A stretch of 5,232 nt of DNA from Zeimonas sp964481165 (GTDB lineage: Bacteria; Pseudomonadota; Gammaproteobacteria; Burkholderiales; Burkholderiaceae_E), in assembly GCA_964481165.1 (NCBI GenBank), contig CAYZYC010000156.1:1-5232 (forward strand), written 5' to 3'. A program made the position numbers and the translations under genes. The notes under the pieces are model-generated. The model saw only the letters and a program-made list of their open reading frames with translations, was not told the DNA's origin and did no database searches. Positions within the stretch are counted from its first letter, which is position 1, and each line of letters opens with the position of its first letter. This document shows, in pieces, positions 1 through 5,232 of the stretch.

Positions 1-726
1 CTTGCGCGCTGGGTGATCCATCTCGCTCCGCCGCGCCGCGACGGCGAAGGCGATCCGCGCACGGCACGCCTGCTCGCCGCGTGCCGGCCCGCGTTCGAAC
101 GCTCGCGCTGCTGCGGCATCGCACCCGCGCGATGGATCTACGTCAGCACGACCGGGGTATACGGCGACGCCGGCGGCGCGTTCTTCGACGAGACGCGCAG
201 GCTCGCGCCGTCGACCGCACGCGCCCGACGGCGCACCGCTGCCGAACGCGGTATCCGCTCGCTCGCGCGCGACGGCCGCGTCCGCGCGGCGATCCTGCGC
301 GTACCCGGCATCTACGCGCACGATCGACTGCCCGTCGACCGGCTGCGTCGCGGCGATCCTGTGCCCCACGTACGCGACGACGTCTACACCAACCACATCC
401 ACGCCGACGACCTGGCGCGCATCGCCTGGCTTGCGTTGTTCCGGGCACGACCGGCGCGCGTGTATCACGCGGTCGACGATCGCCCGATGCCGGTCGGCGA
501 CTATCTCGATCGCGTCGCCGATGCGATCGGCCTGGCGCGTCCTCCGCGCGTCGCCCGCGCAGCCCTCGCCGCGCAGCCGGGTGGCGAGGCGCAGTCGTTT
601 CTCGCCGAATCGCGCCGGCTCGACAACCGCCGGCTGAAGACCGAACTGCGCTACCGCCTGCGCTGGCCGAGCGTGGATTCGACTTTGGCCGACCTCGTGC
701 GAACGCGCGGAGCCACAACGCTCTGA
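1..726 (+). CDS. Atypical SDR / NAD-dependent epimerase-like protein, 5'-truncated
   Basis: This is the C-terminal 241 residues of an SDR-superfamily protein whose start lies left of the window. The frame is open from base 1, and its first residues (LARWVIHLAPP) look like the internal Rossmann strand of this family. The GTG at 13 is therefore unlikely to be the true start, and the GxxGxxG nucleotide-binding loop should be upstream. Counting from base 1, visible marks are STTGVYG (49-55), RVPGIY (100-105), DDVYTNHIHADD (126-137) and SRRLDNRRLK (204-213). These resemble the small YeeZ-like epimerase-type proteins common in Betaproteobacteria. The YxxxK catalytic pair expected about 25 residues after the Ser is absent: the stretch has no Tyr and reads PSTARARRRTAAE. 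NAD(P) binding is thus likely, but the reaction and substrate are unknown. The stop TGA (724-726) lies inside the tRNA promoter. I am confident of the fold, not of the function. Confidence 0.8.
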   Translation, partial: LARWVIHLAPPRRDGEGDPRTARLLAACRPAFERSRCCGIAPARWIYVSTTGVYGDAGGAFFDETRRLAPSTARARRRTAAERGIRSLARDGRVRAAILRVPGIYAHDRLPVDRLRRGDPVPHVRDDVYTNHIHADDLARIAWLALFRARPARVYHAVDDRPMPVGDYLDRVADAIGLARPPRVARAALAAQPGGEAQSFLAESRRLDNRRLKTELRYRLRWPSVDSTLADLVRTRGATTL

Positions 727-732
727 TACAAT
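724..732 (+). promoter_or_regulatory. Extended -10 promoter for tRNA-Thr
   Basis: TGATACAAT holds a -10 hexamer TACAAT (727-732, five of six matches to TATAAT) preceded by TGn (724-726), the extended -10 motif. At 17-bp spacing the -35 position is CGCGCG, so there is no usable -35, which fits an extended -10 promoter. A GC-rich stretch (CGCGCG) follows the -10, as in the discriminator of stringently controlled stable-RNA promoters. Initiation near 739-740 would give a leader of about 40 nt before the tRNA. The TG of the motif is part of the stop codon of the upstream gene. Confidence 0.55.
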
Positions 733-779
733 CGCGCGTTCTTTCCGGCGGGTTCGTACAGGCGTCGAATCCGTCGCAT

Positions 780-855
<76 letters not shown>

Positions 856-874
856 ATCCCGCGCCGCTCGAACG

Positions 875-1636
875 CTACGGCTTGATCCGGTACCCGGTGG
901 CGAGCATCCACCATACGAGCGCGACGAATGCGGCGAGAAACGACAGCGTCATCGCCAGGCTGACCGCGACGCTGACGTCGGCCACCCCGTAGAAGCTCCA
1001 GCGGAATCCGCTGACCAGGTAGACGACCGGGTTCAGCAGCGACGCGGTCTGCCAGAACGGCGGCAGCACGTCGATCGAGTAGAAGGTTCCGCCGAGGAAC
1101 GCCAGCGGCGTGACGATCAACAACGGAAACATCTGCAGCTTCTCGAATCCGTCGGCCCAGATTCCGATGATGAAACCGAACAGGCTGAAAGTGACCGACG
1201 TGAGAACGAGGAACAGCACCATCCAGACCGGGTGCTCGATGCGCAACGGCACGAACAGCGCCGCGGTGGCCAGGATGATCAGCCCGAGCACGATCGACTT
1301 CGTCGCCGCCGCTCCGACATAGCCGAGCACGACCTCGAAGTGCGAGACCGGCGCCGAGAGCAGCTCGTAGATCGTCCCGGTGAACTTCGGGAAGTAGATG
1401 GCGAACGAAGCGTTCGAGATGCTCTGCGTGAGCAGCGACAGCATGATCAGCCCCGGAACGATGAACGCGCCGTAGCTGACCCCTGCGATGTTGTCGATCC
1501 GCGAACCGATCGCGGCGCCGAACACGACGAAGTACAGCGACGTCGAGATCACCGGCGAGACGATGCTCTGCAGCAGCGTGCGACGGCTGCGCGCCATCTC
1601 GAAGCGGTAGATCGCGAGCACGCCGTGGACGTTCAT
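875..1636 (-). CDS. yadH: ABC-2 type transporter permease, YadH family
   Basis: This is the 253-residue inner-membrane subunit of an ABC-2 type exporter, close in length and motifs to E. coli YadH. Six hydrophobic segments are visible at about residues 24-42, 57-78, 106-130, 136-160, 167-187 and 227-247. Family marks are FIVPGLIM (58-65), ELLSAPVSH (91-99), the LGGTFYSIDVLPPFW stretch (181-195) and the ABC-2 signature LNPVVYLVSGFR (201-212). The start ATG (1636-1634) overlaps the stop of the ATPase gene as ATGA, so translation of the two is probably coupled. The pair would form a homodimeric or 2+2 export complex. The substrate is unknown, also for E. coli YadGH. The stop TAG lies at 877-875, facing the tRNA-Thr gene. 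A longer reading upstream in this frame is only a shadow of the ATPase gene, so the ATG at 1636 is preferred. Confidence 0.92.
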   Translation of the reverse strand: MNVHGVLAIYRFEMARSRRTLLQSIVSPVISTSLYFVVFGAAIGSRIDNIAGVSYGAFIVPGLIMLSLLTQSISNASFAIYFPKFTGTIYELLSAPVSHFEVVLGYVGAAATKSIVLGLIILATAALFVPLRIEHPVWMVLFLVLTSVTFSLFGFIIGIWADGFEKLQMFPLLIVTPLAFLGGTFYSIDVLPPFWQTASLLNPVVYLVSGFRWSFYGVADVSVAVSLAMTLSFLAAFVALVWWMLATGYRIKP

Positions 1637-2559
1637 GGCTCGCTGCGCACCAGGCTCACGAAGATGTCCTCCAGCGAACTCTCCCTCGTCTGCAGGTCGC
1701 GAAACGCGATTCCGGCTCGCGTCAGGTCGGCGAGCAACGCAGCGACCCCGGTGCGATCGCCGCTGGCGTCGTAGGTGTAGACGAGCTCCGCGCCGCCGTC
1801 GAGCAGCTCGAGCCGGTGATGCGCGAGCTCGCCCGGCAATTGCCCGAGCGGCACCTGCAGCTGCAGCGTCAGCTGCTTCTTGCCGAGCTTGCGCATCAGT
1901 TCGGATTTCTCCTCGACGAGGATCAACTCGCCGCGATGGATGACGCCGATCCGGTCGGCCATCTGCTCGGCCTCGTCGATGTAGTGCGTCGTCAGGATGA
2001 TCGTCACGCCCGAATCGCGCAGGCGGCGCACCAGTTGCCACATCGACTGGCGCAGTTCGACGTCGACGCCGGCGGTCGGTTCGTCGAGAAACAGGATCGC
2101 GGGTTCGTGCGACAGCGCCTTCGCGATCATCACGCGCCGCTTCATGCCCCCGGACAGCGTGATCAGCTTGCTGTCGCGCTTGTCCCACAGCGAAAGATCG
2201 CGCAGCACCTTCTCGATGTGCGCGGGATCCCGCGGTTTTCCGAACAGCCCCCGGCTGAACGACACGGTGCCCCAGACCGTCTCGAACGCATCGGTGGTGA
2301 GCTCCTGCGGAACGAGTCCGATCTGCTCGCGCGCGGCGCGGTAGTCGCGCACGTTGTCGTGGCCGTTCACGCGCACCGTGCCGCGCGTCGCGGTGACGAG
2401 GCCGCAGACGATGCCGATCAGCGTCGTCTTGCCGGCACCGTTCGGACCGAGCAGCGCGAAGATCTCGCCCCGGCGGATCTCGAGGTCGACGCCGTCGAGC
2501 GCGCGGAAACCCGACGCGTAGGTCTTCGACAGGTCCCGGATCGAAAGGATCGTCGTCAT
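1633..2559 (-). CDS. yadG: ABC transporter ATP-binding protein, YadG family
   Basis: This 308-residue ATPase subunit powers the YadH-like permease encoded just downstream; E. coli YadG has the same length as I recall it. All nucleotide-binding motifs are intact: Walker A GPNGAGKT (38-45), Q-loop Gln85 in VPQE, signature LSGGMKRR (135-142), Walker B AILFLDEP (154-161) and H-loop His192 in LTTH. The C-terminal 90 or so residues after the ATPase core are the usual extension of the drug/polysaccharide-export ABC class, ending with SLEDIFVSLV (295-304). The ATG at 2559-2557 fits the family N-terminus (TILSIRDLSKTY). Its ribosome site is weak: a GAGG lies about 13 nt upstream, which is far. The gene follows ispH by 85 bp on the same strand. 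The protein is cytoplasmic and membrane-associated; the exported substrate cannot be told from sequence. Confidence 0.94.
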   Translation of the reverse strand: MTTILSIRDLSKTYASGFRALDGVDLEIRRGEIFALLGPNGAGKTTLIGIVCGLVTATRGTVRVNGHDNVRDYRAAREQIGLVPQELTTDAFETVWGTVSFSRGLFGKPRDPAHIEKVLRDLSLWDKRDSKLITLSGGMKRRVMIAKALSHEPAILFLDEPTAGVDVELRQSMWQLVRRLRDSGVTIILTTHYIDEAEQMADRIGVIHRGELILVEEKSELMRKLGKKQLTLQLQVPLGQLPGELAHHRLELLDGGAELVYTYDASGDRTGVAALLADLTRAGIAFRDLQTRESSLEDIFVSLVRSEP

Positions 2560-2622
2560 CGACGTCGACAGGCCTCGCGCGAACGTGTGCGTGCGACGCC
2601 GCAGCGATCGGGGCGCACGGCG

Positions 2623-2643
2623 AACCCGGCGGCGCGCCCGGTT
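2623..2643 (-). repeat. GC-rich hairpin just after ispH stop
   Basis: On the minus strand, AACCGGGCG and CGCCGGGTT form two 9-nt arms around a CGC loop, with one G-G mismatch. The hairpin begins one base past the ispH stop codon. No T-run follows it, so it is not a standard intrinsic terminator. It could be a weak terminator, a 3'-end stabiliser or chance in GC-rich DNA. It sits in the 85-bp gap that separates ispH from yadG. Confidence 0.3.
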
Positions 2644-2644
2644 G

Positions 2645-3604
2645 TCAATCGGCGTTGCGCAGCAGGCCCTTCGGCAGCGGGAAGGTCATCGCTTCGTGCA
2701 CTCCCGGCAGCTTGCGCACCGAGCCGACGCCCAGCGACTCGAGCCGGGCGATCAGGTCGGTGATCAGCACTTCGGGAGCCGAAGCGCCGGCGGTGACGCC
2801 GACGCGCCGCTTGCCTTCGAGCCACGACGGGTCGAGTTCGTCGGCCGAACCGATCAGCTTCGCCTCGCAACCGGCCTTCTGCGCCACTTCGCGAAGCCGG
2901 TTGCTGTTCGAGCTGGTCGGCGAACCGATGACGAGCACCAGGTCGCATTGCGGCGCCATCATCTTGACGGCGTCCTGCCGGTTCTGCGTCGCGTAGCAGA
3001 TGTCCTGCTTCTTCGGTTCGGCGATCGACGGAAAACGCGCCTTCAGCGCCGCGATGATCTCGCGGCAGTCGTCGATCGACAGCGTGGTCTGCGTGACGTA
3101 GCCGACGCGCTGCGGATCGGCTACCCGCACGTTCGCCACGTCGTCGACCGATTCGACCAGGTGGATGCCGTCGTCGGCCTGCCCCATCGTGCCTTCGACC
3201 TCCGGGTGGCCGGCGTGGCCGATCATCACCACGTCGCGTCCTTCGCGGCGCATGCGTGCGACCTCGATGTGCACCTTGGTGACCAGCGGGCACGTCGCGT
3301 CGAACACCTGCATCCCGCGCCCGTCGGCCTGGTGGCGCACCGCGCGCGAGACTCCGTGCGCCGAGAAGATCAGCACGGAACCCTCGGGCACCTGGTCGAC
3401 TTCGTCGACGAACACCGCACCCATCGAGCGCAAGCGGCCGACGACGTGGTCGTTGTGCACGATTTCGTGGCGCACGTAGACCGGAGCGCCGAAGCGTTCG
3501 AGCGCGCGCTCGACGATCTCGATCGCGCGGTCGACTCCGGCGCAGAACCCGCGCGGTTGCGCGAGGAGCGCCTCGCCGGGCGGCTGCACGACGTCTTCGG
3601 ACAT
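2645..3604 (-). CDS. ispH: 4-hydroxy-3-methylbut-2-enyl diphosphate reductase
   Basis: IspH (LytB) performs the last step of the MEP isoprenoid pathway in the cytoplasm, reducing HMBPP to IPP and DMAPP with an iron-sulfur cluster. The protein has 319 residues, near the usual 310-320. The three cluster cysteines are present: Cys21 in PRGFCAGV, Cys105 in DATCPLV and Cys203 in DICYAT. Substrate-site residues are also in place: His50 (EIVHN), His133 and Glu135 (GHPEVEGT), TQTT (171-174), SSNSN (231-235) and Ser275 in TAGASAPE. The start ATG at 3604-3602 shares one base with the fkpB stop (TGATG). This explains why no separate promoter is needed, and it fits translational coupling. The frame stays open upstream, but that part overlaps fkpB and lacks family character. 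The fkpB-ispH pairing is also found in E. coli. Confidence 0.97.
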   Translation of the reverse strand: MSEDVVQPPGEALLAQPRGFCAGVDRAIEIVERALERFGAPVYVRHEIVHNDHVVGRLRSMGAVFVDEVDQVPEGSVLIFSAHGVSRAVRHQADGRGMQVFDATCPLVTKVHIEVARMRREGRDVVMIGHAGHPEVEGTMGQADDGIHLVESVDDVANVRVADPQRVGYVTQTTLSIDDCREIIAALKARFPSIAEPKKQDICYATQNRQDAVKMMAPQCDLVLVIGSPTSSNSNRLREVAQKAGCEAKLIGSADELDPSWLEGKRRVGVTAGASAPEVLITDLIARLESLGVGSVRKLPGVHEAMTFPLPKGLLRNAD

Positions 3605-4071
3605 CAGAGGATTCCCAGGATGCGGACTTCGAAACGCAGGCTCTGGCCGGCCAGCGGATGATTGAAATCGAACAGCGCGTAGCGCTCGGTGAGCTCCTCG
3701 AGCACGCCCGCGTAGCGGCTGCCGTCGGGTGCCTGGATGTCGACGACATCGCCCGGCCGGTACTCGCCCGGGTCGGCGACGTTCGCGTCGAAGGATGCGC
3801 GCGCGAGCTTCTGCAGCAGTTCCGGATTGCGCGCGCCGAACGCCTCGGCCGCCGACAGCTCGAAGGTCTCGTGCGCGCCTTCCGCCAGGCCGAGCAGGCA
3901 TCGCTCGAGCGGCTCGGCCATTTGTCCGGACCCCAGCTGAAAGGTCGCCGGCCGATCGCCGAAGGTGCTAATGACGTCGACGCCGCTGTCGGCGAGACTC
4001 AGGCGGTAGTGCAGCGTCAGGTGCGAATCGGCCGTCACCACCGGGGCCGGCGTCTGGGTTGCGCATTCCAT
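3604..4071 (-). CDS. fkpB: FKBP-type peptidyl-prolyl isomerase, SlpA/FkpB family
   Basis: This 155-residue cytoplasmic prolyl isomerase/chaperone of the SlpA type is similar in length to E. coli FkpB (about 149). Visible marks are the first FKBP strand LTLHYRLSL (18-26), the flap/core stretch FQLGSGQMAEPLE (44-56), LLGL (59-62), AFGARNPELLQ (77-87), the insert-in-flap domain at about 70-130, and the hallmark DFNHPLAG (135-142). No signal peptide is present. The stop TGA overlaps the ispH start by one base. The ATG at 4071-4069 gives an N-terminus about six residues longer than E. coli, and no Shine-Dalgarno sequence precedes it. GTG codons at residues 11 and 12 are alternatives but also lack a ribosome site. 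A TAGAAT box lies just upstream of the ATG. What substrates it folds, and whether it acts on IspH, is unknown. Confidence 0.93.
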   Translation of the reverse strand: MECATQTPAPVVTADSHLTLHYRLSLADSGVDVISTFGDRPATFQLGSGQMAEPLERCLLGLAEGAHETFELSAAEAFGARNPELLQKLARASFDANVADPGEYRPGDVVDIQAPDGSRYAGVLEELTERYALFDFNHPLAGQSLRFEVRILGIL

Positions 4072-4077
4072 CGACGC

Positions 4078-4083
4078 ATTCTA
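4078..4083 (-). promoter_or_regulatory. Candidate -10 box for fkpB-ispH
   Basis: On the minus strand TAGAAT (5 of 6 to TATAAT) ends seven bases before the A of the fkpB ATG. The best upstream -35 candidate is GTGATC at 16-bp spacing (three of six matches), which is weak. If the box is used, the transcript would begin at or next to the start codon. The box lies in the 23-bp gap between the divergent fkpB and radC starts. Confidence 0.35.
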
Positions 4084-4088
4084 AGGGA
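4083..4088 (+). promoter_or_regulatory. Ribosome binding site deciding radC GTG start
   Basis: AAGGGA lies six bases upstream of GTG 4095. It is the only purine-rich site near a possible radC start, and it supports GTG over the in-frame TTG at 4059. It overlaps the last base of the candidate fkpB -10 box on the other strand. Confidence 0.55.
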
Positions 4089-4094
4089 ACGGTC

Positions 4095-4769
4095 GTGGCG
4101 ATCACCGATTGGCCCCCCGAGCATCGGCCGCGCGAGCGCCTGCTCGCGAACGGACCGGCGCAACTCTCCGACGCCGAAGTGCTGGCCATCCTGCTGCGCA
4201 GCGGCCGGCGCGGGCGCAGCGCCGTCGAGTACGGCGCCGACCTGCTCGCACGATTCGGCGGACTGCGCGGCCTGCTCGCGGCGCCGCACGGCTGCGGCGG
4301 CGGCAAGCCGGGGCTGGGTCCCGCGGGCTGGGCGATGCTGCAGGCCGCGCTCGAGCTGGCGCGACGCAACCTGCGCGAATCGCTGCGCGACCGGGATGCG
4401 CTGCAGTCTCCCGGTTCGGTGCGCGAGTTCCTGTCGCTGTGGCTGCGGGATCGCGGCGTCGAGGTCTTCGCCGGGCTCTTCCTCGACAGCCAGAACCGGC
4501 TGATCGCCGCCGAAGAGCTGTTCCGCGGCACGCTGACGCAGACCTCGGTCTATCCGCGCGAGGTGCTGCGACGCGCGCTCGAGCTGAACTGCGCGGCGGT
4601 AATCGTCGCGCACAACCATCCGTCGGGAATCGCCGAGCCGAGCGCGGCCGATCGCATCCTCACCGGGTCGCTGAAGGCGGCGCTCGGCCAGCTCGACATT
4701 CCGGTGCTCGACCACCTGATCGTCGGCGCCGACCGCTGCTTCTCGTTCGCCGAAGCCGGGATGCTGTAG
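4095..4769 (+). CDS. radC: RadC family JAMM-motif protein
   Basis: This RadC protein (formerly UPF0758) has 224 residues, about the E. coli length. The N-terminal half carries a helix-hairpin-helix-like DNA-binding region: LSDAEVLAILLRSG (24-37) and PGLGPA (72-77). The C-terminal half is an MPN/JAMM domain with the metal motif HNHPSG (173-178) followed by Asp186, giving the expected H-x-H-x10-D spacing. The likely catalytic Glu is in AAEELFRGT (138-146). The GTG start at 4095 is chosen because AAGGGA (4083-4088) sits six bases upstream. The upstream TTG at 4059 would overlap fkpB and add a non-family leader. RadC was once linked to DNA repair, but a role in E. coli is not established, so the biochemical function is unknown. 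The gene is divergent from fkpB with 23 bp between start codons, so its promoter must lie largely inside fkpB; none is clear. Confidence 0.94.
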   Translation: MAITDWPPEHRPRERLLANGPAQLSDAEVLAILLRSGRRGRSAVEYGADLLARFGGLRGLLAAPHGCGGGKPGLGPAGWAMLQAALELARRNLRESLRDRDALQSPGSVREFLSLWLRDRGVEVFAGLFLDSQNRLIAAEELFRGTLTQTSVYPREVLRRALELNCAAVIVAHNHPSGIAEPSAADRILTGSLKAALGQLDIPVLDHLIVGADRCFSFAEAGML

Positions 4770-4780
4770 CGGCCGCCCGT

Positions 4781-4806
4781 GGGAGGCCTCGTGGAGTTTG
4801 CCTCCT
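4781..4806 (+). repeat. Inverted repeat between radC and rpmB
   Basis: GGAGGC (4782-4787) pairs perfectly with GCCTCC (4800-4805), and the outer pair G4781-T4806 can wobble. Inside, CTC (4788-4790) pairs with GAG (4794-4796) around a GTG loop, leaving a three-base TTT bulge (4797-4799). The result is a nine-pair stem. Outer arms TAGCGG (4767-4772, containing the radC stop) and CCGCTA (4818-4823) can also pair. No T-tract follows, so this is not a standard terminator for radC. The right arm contains the -35 element of the rpmB promoter. Confidence 0.5.
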
Positions 4807-4827
4807 CGTCGGCCGGTCCGCTATAAT
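4798..4827 (+). promoter_or_regulatory. Sigma-70 type promoter for rpmB-rpmG
   Basis: A perfect -10 TATAAT (4822-4827) lies 18 bp downstream of a -35 TTGCCT (4798-4803, four of six matches to TTGACA). Initiation near 4834 would give a short leader of about 18 nt before the rpmB ATG. A strong promoter fits the high demand for ribosomal proteins. The stretch between radC and rpmB holds nothing else recognisable. Confidence 0.75.
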
Positions 4828-4851
4828 TGCGGGCTAACCTGGATATCGATC

Positions 4852-5085
4852 ATGGCCCGAGTCTGTCAAGTCACCGGAAAAGCGCCGATGGTCGGCAACA
4901 ACGTTTCGCATGCGAACAACCATACGAAACGCCGTTTCCTGCCGAACCTGCAGAGCCGCCGCTTCTGGATCGAAAGCGAGAACCGCTGGGTACGCCTGCG
5001 CGTAAGCAACGCCGGACTGCGGCTGATCGACAAGAAGGGAATCGAAGTCGTGCTCGCCGAGCTGCGCGCGCGCGGCGCCGCCTGA
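4852..5085 (+). CDS. rpmB: 50S ribosomal protein L28
   Basis: L28 is a component of the large ribosomal subunit. The 77 residues match the family length (78 in E. coli) along the whole protein: MARVCQVTGK at the start, then TKRRFLPNLQ (23-32), FWIESENRW and IDKKGIEVVLAELRARG near the C-terminus. Only Cys5 is present, so this is the form without the paired zinc-binding cysteines. The ATG at 4852 is fixed by the conserved N-terminus. The ribosome site is weak (GGA at 4841-4843, eight bases away). rpmG follows after 31 bp, and the two form the usual L28-L33 operon under the TATAAT promoter. Confidence 0.98.
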   Translation: MARVCQVTGKAPMVGNNVSHANNHTKRRFLPNLQSRRFWIESENRWVRLRVSNAGLRLIDKKGIEVVLAELRARGAA

Positions 5086-5116
5086 GCGGCGGGCACCGGA
5101 CGAACGGAGCATCAGC

Positions 5117-5232
5117 ATGCGCGACAAGATCAAGCTCGAATCGACGGCCGGCACCGGCCACTTCTACACGACGACGAAGAACAAGCGGAACATGCCCGAG
5201 AAGATGGAGATCAGGAAGTTCGATCCCGTCGC
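5117..5232 (+). CDS. rpmG: 50S ribosomal protein L33, 3'-truncated
   Basis: The first 38 codons of L33 are visible; the window ends before the stop, so about 13 residues are missing if this is the 51-residue form. TAGTGHFYTTTKNKR and PEKMEIRKFDPV are family hallmarks. The sequence has no CXXC at the usual zinc-ribbon positions, so it belongs to the cysteine-free type. The ATG at 5117 has a good ribosome site, CGGAG (5105-5109), seven bases upstream. It begins MRDKIKL and lacks the MAKG leader seen in E. coli L33; the in-frame codons before it read Ser-Ile-Ser, so no longer start with that leader exists. A similar short form is known in Pseudomonas. Confidence 0.96.
   Translation, partial: MRDKIKLESTAGTGHFYTTTKNKRNMPEKMEIRKFDPV

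Noticed and set aside
13..15. GTG as the true start of the SDR-like gene
   Set aside because: The in-frame residues before it fit the internal strand of the fold, and a protein starting here would lack the nucleotide-binding loop. The gene is cut by the window edge.
2620..2648. Promoter for yadG built on the perfect TTGACA at the ispH stop
   Set aside because: At 16, 17 and 18 bp spacing the -10 positions read GGTTCG, GTTCGC and TTCGCC, none of which resembles TATAAT, and the spacer is a GC-rich hairpin.
1816..2763. 315-codon plus-strand open frame opposite yadG
   Set aside because: It is antisense to an intact ABC ATPase and ends inside ispH, with no recognisable motif and shadow-like composition.
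2585..3661. 358-codon plus-strand open frame opposite ispH
   Set aside because: It lies antisense to a gene with full IspH motifs and has the His/Asp/Arg-rich composition typical of antisense frames in GC-rich DNA. No domain or ribosome site was seen.
2556..3749. 397-codon minus-strand frame overlapping ispH and fkpB
   Set aside because: It is Arg/Ala-rich, out of frame with two well-recognised genes and spans both. No family resemblance.
4059..4094. Upstream TTG start for radC
   Set aside because: It would overlap the fkpB start region, adds a leader absent from RadC proteins and has no ribosome site, whereas GTG 4095 has AAGGGA at good spacing.

Overview
The window is high-GC bacterial chromosome and looks like a member of the Betaproteobacteria, probably Burkholderiales. 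This rests on base composition, the style of the proteins, and a gene order that I recall as common in that group: ispH-fkpB divergent from radC, followed by rpmB-rpmG. No search was run, so the taxon is an inference. The content is ordinary housekeeping DNA. I see no mobile element, CRISPR array, phage gene or defence system.

Layout, left to right. (1) Bases 1-726, + strand: the C-terminal part of an atypical NAD(P)-binding SDR/epimerase-like protein, cut by the left edge. (2) Bases 780-855, + strand: a complete tRNA-Thr with anticodon CGT, preceded by an extended -10 promoter that overlaps the stop codon of the SDR gene. (3) Bases 875-2559, - strand: a two-gene ABC-2 type exporter (permease yadH-like, ATPase yadG-like) with an ATGA overlap. 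(4) Bases 2645-4071, - strand: ispH (isoprenoid synthesis) and fkpB (SlpA-type peptidyl-prolyl isomerase), with a TGATG overlap. (5) Bases 4095-4769, + strand: radC, a JAMM-motif protein that starts only 23 bp from the fkpB start codon. (6) Bases 4852-5232, + strand: rpmB and the 5' part of rpmG (ribosomal proteins L28 and L33), preceded by a strong sigma-70 type promoter.

How the genes relate: fkpB, ispH, yadG and yadH all read leftward and could form one transcript, with an 85-bp gap between ispH and yadG. That block converges on the tRNA-Thr gene, with only 19 bp between the tRNA end and the yadH stop and no recognisable terminator. On the right, radC and the L28-L33 unit read rightward. 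The 82-bp gap between radC and rpmB holds an inverted repeat whose right arm contains the -35 element of the rpmB promoter.

The most useful second looks are regulatory: a possible leaderless start for fkpB, the hairpin/promoter overlap ahead of rpmB, and the lack of a terminator between the tRNA and yadH. I found no convincing undescribed system.
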